From JBFMHD01 sp040752395 [NCBI: Candidatus Hydrogenedentota bacterium] (lineage in GTDB: Bacteria > JBFMHD01), in assembly GCA_040752395.1 (NCBI GenBank), contig JBFMHD010000057.1, positions 1 through 14,760 of the forward strand: 14,760 nt of DNA. The letters run 5' to 3'. Below the pieces are notes generated by a model. That model was not told where the DNA came from. It saw only the letters and a list, made by a program, of their open reading frames with translations, and ran no database searches. The position numbers and the translations under genes are program-made. Shown here in pieces: positions 1 to 9,300 of this stretch (its first letter is position 1; each line of letters begins with the position of its first letter).

Positions 1-190
1 ATTCACATAAAACTCAGTCTGATTTAACCTCGTTACTTTGATCATAGACTACACTTGTTGCTTCGCTCCATTGTAAATTGCAAATTGTAAATTTATTTGC
101 CTACTACGGGTCTTGTGACCCTTACTACTTCTTTGTGCCTTTGTGCCTCTGTGCCTCAAGAAGCAAGATAACGAAAGAAGTTTGCTTTCT
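1..190. other. Non-coding region downstream of flgE copy 2
   Basis: No convincing gene is seen here. The stretch holds an A/T-rich run with TTGTAAATT/TTGCAAATT units (71-95), a perfect GGGTC-TTGT-GACCC hairpin (108-121) flanked on both sides by TACTAC, three tandem TTTGTGCC-type octamers (132-155) and the 12-mer GATAACGAAAGA (167-178), which recurs inverted at 13402-13413. On the minus strand an imperfect AAAGAA/TTCTTT hairpin lies just after the flgE stop, but no T-run follows it, so it is not a convincing intrinsic terminator. Confidence 0.6.
132..155 (+). repeat. Tandem octamer repeat, TTTGTGCC family
   Basis: Three back-to-back 8-bp units read TTTGTGCC, TTTGTGCC and TCTGTGCC. Inverted copies (GGCACAAA twice) lie at 10189-10204 and degenerate direct copies at about 10227-10264. 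All are intergenic in this window. No function can be read from the sequence. Confidence 0.85.
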
Positions 191-3100
191 TTATTGTCTG
201 AGCGTTAATATTTCTTGCAGAACCTGGTCTGCTACACGTATGACACGCGAATTAGCCTGGAACCCACGCTGGGTTATGATTAAATCTACAAACTCATAAG
301 ATAAATCTACATTTGAGTTCTCTAAAGAACCAGGCGCGATCGAACCTCTACCATCATTACCCGGAATCCCTATCCTTGCTTGACCGCTGTTAACTGTCTC
401 AACATACATATTCTGACCCTCAGATAAAAGACCCGAAGGATTATTAAACGCAGCTAACGCAACCCTTGCTAAATCCATACTATGACCATTCGAGTATAAC
501 CCTGTTACATAACCATTCTCATTAAACGCGAACGAGGTCAATCTGCCTGCTTGGAACCCGTTCTGATAATAAACCTGGGCATCTGAATCACCCTCATTCT
601 GTATAACACCATTAAGCGCAATATTATCCATTGGTATCTTTACTACATCAGCGCCTGCTTCTGGCGGAGGAGCACCCTCAGTGGTAGCAGATTCATAAGG
701 CGGGTCAAAATAAATACCCTTGTAACCTACTGTCGCAGAGTTACCATCTGTTGTTAATGGGTCTGCTGGTGACTCAAATACAACTGAATTCGATGAATCA
801 TAAACGCCGTCTTCATCAAACGCAAGGATACCCATGCCAGCGGTTCGTGGATTCGTAGTTGACGGGTCAGTTGGGTCCGGGACACTCCATAACCATTTGT
901 TCTGACTCAACCTCTCAAACGTTATTCTCAGGTTGTGTGCAACACCAAGTGAATCATACACTTCTACTGTGGTAACATGCTGATAATCCTGTGAGTCATT
1001 TAATGTTGCAGATACCGGCGAACCGCTATCAGCCCGATTCGGCGTAGCACTCGATGTATTTGGCGTAAAACTTAAAGCTTCTGCTTCTTTATCACCCGAA
1101 CCATCTATCGTTCCATTCGGTATTATAATATCTACTCTGCCATCATAAGCATAAGTTTCGATCTTAACCGAGTATCCGTCACCGAGCTGTGGGAAATTCT
1201 GTGGATAATCTGCATTGTTTACCCAGGTACCACCACGCGTGTCAAGTAATGCGAACTCGCCGTCCTCAGCATCAGGCACACTTATAATTGTCCATCTCCC
1301 GGGATCAATCTCGTGTTCATAACTAACAACTGGTTTTATACCACTTGTAACATCCTGAGAGATTGTTAATTGTGCTGAAAGCGAATACGTTACCTGAACC
1401 ACAGCACCACCTGCTATATCATCAGCAAACGCTAACTCAGCTCTGCCATTTGCAACCGCATTACTTGAACGATTTGTCACCTTAAAATAATTGCCACTCA
1501 TAGTTGTTATATCGGTGCTTGGAGATAATTGGGTATATTCTCTACCATTTACAAAAACTCTTATATCATAAAGTGTACTATCCTGGGGGCTAATCCCAAG
1601 TTGCCGCTGCTGCAGTGAAGAACTACCATCAGCAAATCGTGGGTTCTGTGGGAACGCTATATATAAACCATCTACATTAGTACCACCACCAGCTGTATTA
1701 TCAAATCGCTGGTCACCACCACCAGCTGTTGCTATCCTTGATTCTGTATCACCTATTAATACTATATCTCCTGGATCAGAGACAAAGAACTGTCTGTTAG
1801 CTTCATTTAACGAAGCCTTGGAGGTAAGCTGTGTATAATTGTTGCCATCAATAAATACGTTCACATCATATTGTGGTGTCGCAGTTGTTGAGATATCTAC
1901 TAAATTACCATAATCAAGTATGAGTAAATTCTTTTCAGGTGTTCCTGAGGTATCCATATCAGGAGAATCACTTATTTCACTGTCTGATACAACTTCACTG
2001 CTTTTTTCATTTGTAAACATGATTGCCGGGCCTGAATTATAATTACCATTAACCGAACCAAATGAATAAGAAATATCTATCTGTGTTGGTACAGTTGCAC
2101 CTGCATCTTGCCAGAGAGGTATGTCTTGATTAAATATTACCTCTCCTTTTGCTGAATCTACATAGTACTGTAAAGCAGCGCCAGTGCCTGTTGCTGTAAA
2201 CCCTGATTGTGAAGCTGTTCCTGGCGGGTTTACCTGTGTACCAGTTACACCATTAACTTGTACAGTGATACTAAATTTAGTCGGGTCATTAGAATTAGGA
2301 ATTATATTTTTACCTCGTAGCTGGACCGCATCAAGATAGTTACCCCCACCATACGGTGAATTAAACATACCACCAACATACGTTGTATAAGTACCAGCTG
2401 CTTCTGTCCTTACATATGAATTAGTTGCGTCACCACCAGCCCAGTCTATCATCGAGGTCGAAGCACCAACTGTATCATCAAAATCATCAGTTCCTTTGAA
2501 CCCAACCTCATCTGCTTCATCTACCGTAGCATCACTATCATCATCAACACCATCAACACCATCCTCGTCAACTGTGTCATCATCAGATCCAGCAAAATCT
2601 ATTTCTGTAAAATCATCTGTTGTTCCATTAACATCATCATCTACCCCGACGTTACCAGGCCCACCATCAGCACCAACCATAGAATGCGCCAAACTTACAT
2701 CATTAGTATCATTTACTCCTGCACTTGAAATAGTAATGTTGTGAGATACTCTACCAGGTGTTGCACCACCAGCACCGTTTATAATAACTGTTTCAGTAGC
2801 TTGTGTTACAACCGGGATATAAGTATCTAACCAATTTTCAGATGGTGGTGCATCAGGAAGAGTTATAATATTTCCGCTGATCTTTGAAGCTTCTTCAAAA
2901 GTTACTGAGATATTTGAAGGATCTGAAACAGAATTTCCTTTTGCATCTTTTGTTAAACCTATTGTAAAATAGTCATTCGCTCCGTTTGGGCCTGAAGTTA
3001 AACCACGTGCATTGCCATAATCATTTGCTGCATCTGTTGTTGATGTATAATCCGGTATCTCATCTGTATGCTCCAATATACCGTTCTCAACACCTTCGCC

Positions 3101-3928
3101 ACTACCATCTGTATCTATCCAGTGCCCCACTACTTTACCTGAAGAATCAAGTTTCAAAATACCTCTGATCGATATGCCTGAACCAATAAGCCCATCAGAT
3201 TGATGAGTAGCTACTTTCCATTGACCTGTACTAGCATCTTTCTGATAAGCTGTGTACCTGTAATAAGGCTTTGTTGGACTCATATGCTCAAACCGTATCT
3301 GTACCTCTTCTGTTACATTATTTTTCGTAAACGATACGGTGATCGGTTCAATAGCAAGTTGTTGAGAAGCATTTAAATTACCTCTTAATTTGATCTGACT
3401 GGTTGCCTGTGCCTCAAGCACACGTCCCAACTCAATATGAAGACTTTCAACTGGCTGTGTATGATCTACAATAAAGGTATTTGTTATAGTGCTCCTTGTT
3501 GCGTTCCAGCCCTGCAATCTGTAACCGTTTGACGGATTAACAAGATACCCATCTCTATCAAGCTCAAAATTGCCAGCCCTAGTATAGAAATTACCTGAAT
3601 CCGTACCATTCTTGAGTATGAAGAAACCATCACCCTGAATAGCGATATCAGTATTTTTGTTAGTAATCTCCAGGGATCCTTGAGAGAAATCGCGGCAGAT
3701 AGAAGATATGCCCTGACCTAATCCGATCTGCCTCGGGTTTTGACCACCTTTGTCATCTTCAGGAGCAGTGGCAATGCGTGTGGTCTGACTGAAGATGTCT
3801 TCAAACCGTACCCGGCTATTTTTATAAGCTGTGGTATTAACGTTAGCGATGTTATTTGAGATAACATCAAGTCGGGTCTCGTGGTTCTGTAAACTCGAGA
3901 TACCCGTAAAAAGTGAGCGAATGACCAT
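191..3928 (-). CDS. flgE: Flagellar hook protein FlgE, very large paralog (copy 2)
   Basis: Hook structural subunit, exported by the flagellar type III system and polymerised under the FlgD cap. The N-terminus (about residues 1-145) has the rod/hook signature with SNNIANVNT near 24-32, then GDGFFIL near 99-105 and FYTRAGNFELDRDGYLV. The C-terminus (about 1120-1245) has the FlgE ending with SNVDLSYEFVDLIITQRGFQ and an amphipathic last helix. At 1245 aa it is about three times the usual FlgE length. The middle contains an Asp-rich stretch (about 428-488) and three copies of a module with a YDVxVFxxGxxYTQL core or related ends (about 550-624, 684-727, 781-850). The start is ATG with a strong AGAGGAGG 8-9 bases upstream, 20 bp after the preceding gene's stop. 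It is the last gene of the operon visible here. FlgE family assignment is firm; why it is so large is unknown. Confidence 0.95.
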   Translation of the reverse strand: MVIRSLFTGISSLQNHETRLDVISNNIANVNTTAYKNSRVRFEDIFSQTTRIATAPEDDKGGQNPRQIGLGQGISSICRDFSQGSLEITNKNTDIAIQGDGFFILKNGTDSGNFYTRAGNFELDRDGYLVNPSNGYRLQGWNATRSTITNTFIVDHTQPVESLHIELGRVLEAQATSQIKLRGNLNASQQLAIEPITVSFTKNNVTEEVQIRFEHMSPTKPYYRYTAYQKDASTGQWKVATHQSDGLIGSGISIRGILKLDSSGKVVGHWIDTDGSGEGVENGILEHTDEIPDYTSTTDAANDYGNARGLTSGPNGANDYFTIGLTKDAKGNSVSDPSNISVTFEEASKISGNIITLPDAPPSENWLDTYIPVVTQATETVIINGAGGATPGRVSHNITISSAGVNDTNDVSLAHSMVGADGGPGNVGVDDDVNGTTDDFTEIDFAGSDDDTVDEDGVDGVDDDSDATVDEADEVGFKGTDDFDDTVGASTSMIDWAGGDATNSYVRTEAAGTYTTYVGGMFNSPYGGGNYLDAVQLRGKNIIPNSNDPTKFSITVQVNGVTGTQVNPPGTASQSGFTATGTGAALQYYVDSAKGEVIFNQDIPLWQDAGATVPTQIDISYSFGSVNGNYNSGPAIMFTNEKSSEVVSDSEISDSPDMDTSGTPEKNLLILDYGNLVDISTTATPQYDVNVFIDGNNYTQLTSKASLNEANRQFFVSDPGDIVLIGDTESRIATAGGGDQRFDNTAGGGTNVDGLYIAFPQNPRFADGSSSLQQRQLGISPQDSTLYDIRVFVNGREYTQLSPSTDITTMSGNYFKVTNRSSNAVANGRAELAFADDIAGGAVVQVTYSLSAQLTISQDVTSGIKPVVSYEHEIDPGRWTIISVPDAEDGEFALLDTRGGTWVNNADYPQNFPQLGDGYSVKIETYAYDGRVDIIIPNGTIDGSGDKEAEALSFTPNTSSATPNRADSGSPVSATLNDSQDYQHVTTVEVYDSLGVAHNLRITFERLSQNKWLWSVPDPTDPSTTNPRTAGMGILAFDEDGVYDSSNSVVFESPADPLTTDGNSATVGYKGIYFDPPYESATTEGAPPPEAGADVVKIPMDNIALNGVIQNEGDSDAQVYYQNGFQAGRLTSFAFNENGYVTGLYSNGHSMDLARVALAAFNNPSGLLSEGQNMYVETVNSGQARIGIPGNDGRGSIAPGSLENSNVDLSYEFVDLIITQRGFQANSRVIRVADQVLQEILTLRQ
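2465..2647 (-). other. Asp-rich, possibly calcium-binding insert in FlgE copy 2
   Basis: Residues about 428-488 contain 22 Asp and several Glu in about 60 positions, with stretches such as GVDDDVNGTTDDF, GSDDDTVDEDGVDGVDDD and SDATVDEADE. The pattern resembles degenerate thrombospondin-3/dockerin-like DxDxDG calcium loops, although a perfect loop is not present. In the DNA it appears as CAT/ATC-rich short repeats on the plus strand. The calcium role is an inference from composition. Confidence 0.55.
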
Positions 3929-3948
3929 AAAAAACCTCCTCTGAAAAG

Positions 3949-4398
3949 TTAGTGGTTCGTAATAATAACCCCAAACTCCGAGCTCCGAACCCCGAGCTCC
4001 GAACTTCGAATAATTGCTGAATCTATGTTCGTAAAAATGTTGTCCTTCATACTTTGTATATCCATAGCAGTAACAACTGTGCTGTTCGGTAAATTTACTA
4101 TAAACCCTACCCTCTCAAGTATTATCAAACTCTCTCTGCAATGTTTACTTTCAGCTTTGCTAATAGCATCTAATAAAGATAATATCTCTTTATCTGTTAA
4201 TTTGATGCCGCGTGAATATAGCCTTTTCAAAGAATGAGCAGAAAACTTTAGATCACCTGCCTGCTCAATAGCTTTACCAAGTACCTCGCTAAAACTTAAA
4301 TCAGATATAAGTAACGGCTTTACATCTTTACTTGAACCTACTTTTAAATCTATCTCTTTAAATTCAATCTTCTTTAATCGCAAATCCGAATAATTCAT
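3949..4398 (-). CDS. TIGR02530-type flagellar operon protein
   Basis: A small cytoplasmic-looking protein (149 aa) of the family that sits beside flgD/flgE in many flagellar operons and whose precise role is not settled. Family hallmarks are LKFSAHSLKRLYSRGIKLT (about 50-68), a central helix, ESLIILERVGFIVNLPNSTVV, and the NIFTNIDSAII ending (about 120-130). The normal family end lies at about residue 130. The last 19 residues (131-149, starting RSSELGVRSSEFGV) are encoded by a tandem repeat of intergenic type and are probably a late extension. It starts 15 bp after fliK, with a weak AGGGTGG ribosome site, and ends 20 bp before flgE copy 2, so it is surely co-transcribed with them. Confidence 0.85.
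   Translation of the reverse strand: MNYSDLRLKKIEFKEIDLKVGSSKDVKPLLISDLSFSEVLGKAIEQAGDLKFSAHSLKRLYSRGIKLTDKEILSLLDAISKAESKHCRESLIILERVGFIVNLPNSTVVTAMDIQSMKDNIFTNIDSAIIRSSELGVRSSEFGVIITNH
3970..4010. repeat. Tandem repeat CCGAGCTCCGAAC inside a gene's 3' end
   Basis: Two exact 13-bp copies of CCGAGCTCCGAAC (3978-3990 and 3992-4004) sit in a longer run of related CCGAA/CTCCG units. The run encodes the odd C-terminal tail of the TIGR02530-type protein. Confidence 0.85.
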
Positions 4399-4413
4399 TG
4401 TCCACCCTGTTTT

Positions 4414-6285
4414 CTATGCTAAATAATTCAACTCTGTTGCGAGCCAGCTTGGTTGAACATCATTCTTAAGATCACTACCAGTTGTTTCTTCTGCTTCTTC
4501 AATAACATTGCCGTAATAATCATAGCCTCCTCCATCTTCGTATGTGAACCCCTGTTCTTTATCACCAGGGTAATTCTCTGAAAAAGCCATTAATTCAAAA
4601 TTCTCAACATCGATATTCATTTCTTTTAATGTCTTTTTCAATTCATCAAGTTCATCTTTTATAGCATTCATCACCAGATTATTTTCTATATAAATTTTTG
4701 CAGTAAGTTTGCTGTCTTTTAACTCGAGCTGTAGCTCAAGTCTTCCCAGAAACTCGGGTTTCAGCTTCAAACTCATACTCGAGACCTCGTCTTTTAATAC
4801 AACCCTTGCCTGCTGGATTATCTGGTCCATAATCTGTTTGGTATTCAGTGTCTGATTGGTATTGTTCTGGGTTAAATTTCTTGTTTGGTTCGCATTATTC
4901 ATATTAGATTTATCATTTTTAGATGAAAAATTCGAGAGCATATTATCATTACTATTATTTTTTATGTTTTTTATTGATAAATCTATGTCTACTGGTTTAT
5001 CTGTTTGCGCGATGTTAGCTTTTTGAAATCTTACTCCTCTTAAATCTTCGATTAAAAAGACTTTTTGAGGATTTTCATTTTCGGTCTTTGGTCTGAATTT
5101 TTCAGTATCTATCTCTATTTTAAACTCTTTATTAATATTAAGCCTCTCATCTCTTTTAATAGACTTATCTTCTTTGATTTGTAAATCCTCTATCTGTTTT
5201 TTTGTAATCTTCCGTTGTTTTGAGGTATCGTCTTCAAGTTTAGTTTCGTATTTTTCAATTGTGCCTCTATTTTCATTTTTCTCTTCTTTTGTTTTTCTAC
5301 TAATCTTTACTTCTTTATCCTTTGTTGTAATTTTAGCGGTGTTTTCATCATCCTGTTTTTCAGTCAGGATATCCCTGTTACTATCAATATTCTCTTTTTT
5401 ATTTATTATCTCTCTTGTCTTTTTAATTAGCTGGTAGAAGTTTGATTCTCTAATATCTCTTTCCTTGTTCTCGCTTTGTTTTATCTCAACCTTGATCTCT
5501 AATTTATTATTGTTTTTTTCTTCGATTACTTTTTGAACAATGTTATTATCTTTAATAAAATCTATTATATTATTAAGTTCAGCAATAATTACGGCCCACT
5601 CATTAATGTCATCAACATTTTTTATCTCTTTTTTCTGAACAAGTTCTAACAATTCCTTTAATTCCATCCCTCTGTCTTTGAAAAACTTGAGCAGTTCCTC
5701 GATATCTTTTTTATCAATCTTTTTTTCTTTAATGAGTGCGATAAGATTTTTTATCAATTTTTCTAAATCTTTAATCTCTTTTTCAACCTCTTTATCTTTT
5801 GATTGATTTTTGTTTTCTTTTTCTTTGGTTTTTACATTTTTCTCATCTTTATTATGAATCTCCTGTTTTGCATCAGATTCATTGATCTGTTCCTGTTCGC
5901 TATTCCCCTCTTTTCTTTTGTCCTTTTCTACCTTATTTTCTGATACATTGTACTTGTATTCATCGCCCTGGATTTTATCTGGTTCAATCTTTTTATTTTC
6001 TTCTTTATACTCTTTGCTATTTAAATTAGTTTGTTTTACTTCAGCCATATAAGAAACTCTATCTTTTTCTGTATCAGATTTTATCTCAATTTTTTCAATC
6101 TTTACTGGTTGGTTCTGTTTTAATATTTCGCATCCGGCAAAAATGTTCTCGAGCACAGCATTAAATCTCTCGTTCAGGAAGATTTTGAACTTTGATTCAG
6201 GATTCCAAGATTTAATCTTTTCATTTTTTAGCTCTTTTTCTCCACTAATTTTATTTAACGCAACTAAATCATTTTTTGTTACCAT
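4414..6285 (-). CDS. fliK: Flagellar hook-length control protein FliK
   Basis: FliK is secreted during hook growth, measures hook length and triggers the export switch from hook to filament substrates. The C-terminal Flg_hook domain is clear at about 487-565: VSSMSLKLKPEFLGRLELQL, then LTAKIYIENNLVMNAIKDEL and LKKTLKEMNIDVENFEL. Residues about 60-400 are extraordinarily rich in Lys and Glu and are probably largely helical (leucine-bearing heptad-like pattern about 165-255). An Asn-rich linker (about 440-485) precedes the domain. At 623 aa it is longer than many FliK proteins, which matters if it acts as a ruler. The start ATG follows AGAGGAG with good spacing. The coding strand is strikingly A-rich compared with flgE. 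Long A-runs in it remain in frame. Assignment rests on the C-terminal domain and operon position. Confidence 0.93.
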   Translation of the reverse strand: MVTKNDLVALNKISGEKELKNEKIKSWNPESKFKIFLNERFNAVLENIFAGCEILKQNQPVKIEKIEIKSDTEKDRVSYMAEVKQTNLNSKEYKEENKKIEPDKIQGDEYKYNVSENKVEKDKRKEGNSEQEQINESDAKQEIHNKDEKNVKTKEKENKNQSKDKEVEKEIKDLEKLIKNLIALIKEKKIDKKDIEELLKFFKDRGMELKELLELVQKKEIKNVDDINEWAVIIAELNNIIDFIKDNNIVQKVIEEKNNNKLEIKVEIKQSENKERDIRESNFYQLIKKTREIINKKENIDSNRDILTEKQDDENTAKITTKDKEVKISRKTKEEKNENRGTIEKYETKLEDDTSKQRKITKKQIEDLQIKEDKSIKRDERLNINKEFKIEIDTEKFRPKTENENPQKVFLIEDLRGVRFQKANIAQTDKPVDIDLSIKNIKNNSNDNMLSNFSSKNDKSNMNNANQTRNLTQNNTNQTLNTKQIMDQIIQQARVVLKDEVSSMSLKLKPEFLGRLELQLELKDSKLTAKIYIENNLVMNAIKDELDELKKTLKEMNIDVENFELMAFSENYPGDKEQGFTYEDGGGYDYYGNVIEEAEETTGSDLKNDVQPSWLATELNYLA

Positions 6286-6311
6286 ATAAATCTCCTCTGA
6301 AAAACATTGTA

Positions 6312-6341
6312 ATTATAATAATTCGGGGTACCAGAAGCCAA
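6312..6341 (-). promoter_or_regulatory. Candidate sigma-70-type promoter before fliK
   Basis: On the minus strand, TTGGCT (6336-6341) and a perfect TATAAT (6312-6317) are 18 bp apart, in the 69-bp gap between flgE copy 1 and fliK. Transcription would start just upstream of the fliK AGAGGAG site. Four of six -35 bases match the consensus. It would let fliK and flgE copy 2 be expressed apart from flgD and flgE copy 1. In AT-rich DNA a TATAAT can occur by chance. Confidence 0.4.
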
Positions 6342-6354
6342 CATATCAACTTCT

Positions 6355-9300
6355 CTACCGTTTCATCTCTATAGCGATCCGTGTCATATCATCTGATGCT
6401 CTGACTATTCGCGAGCTTGCCTGGAACCCACGTTGCGCACGAATCATATCAACAAACTCTTTTGCTAAACTCACATTCGAGGCTTCAAGTGAATACGCTA
6501 AAACACTGCCAGCACCATCAACCCCGGGAACAGAAATAGTGGTCTTCTTACCCGCATTTAACGAATCACTAAACATATTCTTCTCTATAAAATGTAAAGC
6601 CTTTGGATTTGTAAATTCCTGTAACATCACCTGAGCAAGAATCGCACTCTTACCATTATCAAACATACCCGTAATTTTACCCTGATCCCCAAATTCGATG
6701 TTCAAGAGATTCCCGGTTGCAAACCCGTCAAGATATCCTATATCAAGATCGCTCGGGCCACCATTCTGAATCGTTTGTATGTTTCCTGCCTCATCAGTAT
6801 ATGAAAGCGTTATGTTTAAAGCTTGAGCACCCTCAGGTGTCCAGCCTAAAGCTGTGTATATAATACTGTTTTCTGCATCATATAGACCATTCTTATCAAA
6901 AGCTAATATCCCATAACCTGCAGGCGTATTTGTTCTGTATTTTATCTCCGCTGTTGCCTCAGCATCAATATCTCTCGAAAACGCAATCTCACCTGTTGTC
7001 GGGTCAGTTACAATGAAATAATTCGTATCTGCTCCTGTTTGCGGGAATGCGCTTACCTGCGTAAACTCAACTGTGCTATTATCCTCAGTTATTTTTATTG
7101 TCACATCATAAAGATTGTTATTTAAATCTTTAACTCTTAAATCGCCTTGTGGTAAAGTTAAGCCGTCTCGTGTTGTACCACCACCTGCAGGATTGTCCTC
7201 TATCGGCGCACTCGTAAAAGTTGCTTTATATATAGGAGAAATTGTGTATAGATATCTGTTCTGACTTAATCTCTGGTACTCAAAAGTAATATCATGTTTA
7301 TTACCAACCGAATCATAAATCGTCGTACTGAACCCATAAGTATAATCAATCGAGTCTTTTAGAGAACCGTTTCCTTCCATGTTCGTTGCTATAACCGCAA
7401 GGTTACCAAGCTCATATTCGAACCCACCATTAAATCCTGAAGGATAAGATACTATGGTAAAACTTTCGCCACCAGTTGTTGCCTGTAATCTAACATAAAC
7501 ATCTTGACCTGCTTGAACTAAAGTAGCTGTTAAACCTTCTATACCATCCTGCGGATCATTAACTAAATTTACAAAATCCTGAACCGAGCTATTCACAGGA
7601 ACAGTAATCTCATCAGCACTACTATCATTAAAGATTACAGAGAACTTTTCAGCATTTAATGGCGTAATAATATCAGTTGCCTGGTCAAAAATCTTATTCG
7701 ATACTGCGCTGTCTCTTAACCCTTCATCTGTTTTAGCCTTGATTATAAAATCTTCGGCTAATAAGTCCTGCGAATGATCTGGTTGATACTTTTTTTGGAC
7801 ACCATTCGGTATCAATACATCAACCCCATTTATAGTGTAGAAATCATAACCATCAACAGTATGACTCGGATTAATAATCCCGAACCTGTCATTATCTGTT
7901 GGATTTTCATTAGCACTTAAATCTATGAATTCATCCGTACCAGTTGTGTCTCTATAATGAGCTTTTATTTTACCTTCTTCATTGATTTCAATTAAGCCCG
8001 CTATACTTAAACCCGTATCATCATTTTGTATTTTAGTATTATTTTCGTATGCTTCATATCTATAAATATTTTTTGCAGGATGAACCCTTTTAAACCTGAA
8101 CTCAAGCTCTGAGACTTCAACACCTGAAGTAAAACCACTTGAGATCGATTCATCAGTGTCCGAAGTGTTCGGGTCATTAAATTTAGCTTTAAATGCACGT
8201 GGAAAAATCGGGATTGAAGTTATAGAAATAGATGATTCATCTGGTGTTAGTTGAAGATAATACCGGCCATCATCTTCTAAAATATCAGCTGAAAGATACG
8301 GTATCCCTGATGTATCATCATTGATTAAATCAACCAGTCCTTGAAGTGTTGTACCTTCGGGAATCGTAATCGTTCTTGAAACACCGTTTGAAAATGTAAC
8401 TTTTAATTGTTCTTCTTCATTAGGTATGTAGCCTTCAGTAAAACCACCTAAACTCGACGGCGATTCATAAACCTGATATACTGCTTTGTTATTCGGATCT
8501 TGTGGGATAAGCTGTAAATAGTATCTATTATTATCTGGATCAAGATAAGCAGATGCTATCACATCTATAGATTGAGTGTTTATTAAATCCACAACCTGCT
8601 GTAATGTCATCCCTGGATTAATAACAAATGTCTCAAGATCATTATCACTGTATCTTATTGATAATTTCTCAGCACTACTAGAAGCAGGCACAACCTCACT
8701 TGTCAATAACTCAAGACTGGCAATGGATTGAACAGGCCAGGGATTAGGAGTGATAACAGTTGCCGGGTCATCAAAATACCTGTTTGACGTTACATTGATA
8801 GCTCTCTCATATTGAATACTTATCGGGTTGATTGGGGTCTCTGCTTCTGCATTAAGGTTTCCTTGCAATCTTATAATAGTTGTAGGTTGACCAGGAAGCA
8901 CAGTCGGTAAATCAGTTATATTCTCAAGTGTGGTTCCCTGAATCTCATATTGGCCCGAGCTTGTATTATACGTAGCAATAACGCCCTGCACAAAATATCC
9001 GTTTTCTGCATTAACAAGCGTCATATCCGCATCAAAAACAAAATCACCTGCACGCGTGTAAAGATAGTTGCCGGGTGAATATGGGTCACTTAATATAAAA
9101 TAGCCGTTTCCAAGTATCGCAATATTTGTAGAGATATCCGTGTGCTCAATATTCCCCTGTTTCAAATCCCTTATAATACTGGCAACCACAGTGCCTTTGC
9201 CTTTCTGGATCGGGTTTCTACCTGCTCTGTTTCCTTCTTCTTCAGTAGCAGGTTTCAGTGTCTCAGTAAATACCTCGGCAAATTTTACATCAGACCTTTT

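Noticed and set aside
108-121. GGGTC-TTGT-GACCC as an intrinsic terminator
   Set aside because: The stem is short and no T-run follows on either strand.
2496-3168. Open frames on the plus strand inside flgE copy 2
   Set aside because: They are antisense to a clear FlgE. The Ser/Thr-rich one is just the mirror of the Asp-rich GAT-type codons.
5174-5437. Plus-strand hydrophobic open frame inside fliK
   Set aside because: Phe/Ser-rich reading of the Lys/Glu-rich fliK complement; no ribosome site and the sense frame has a clear domain.
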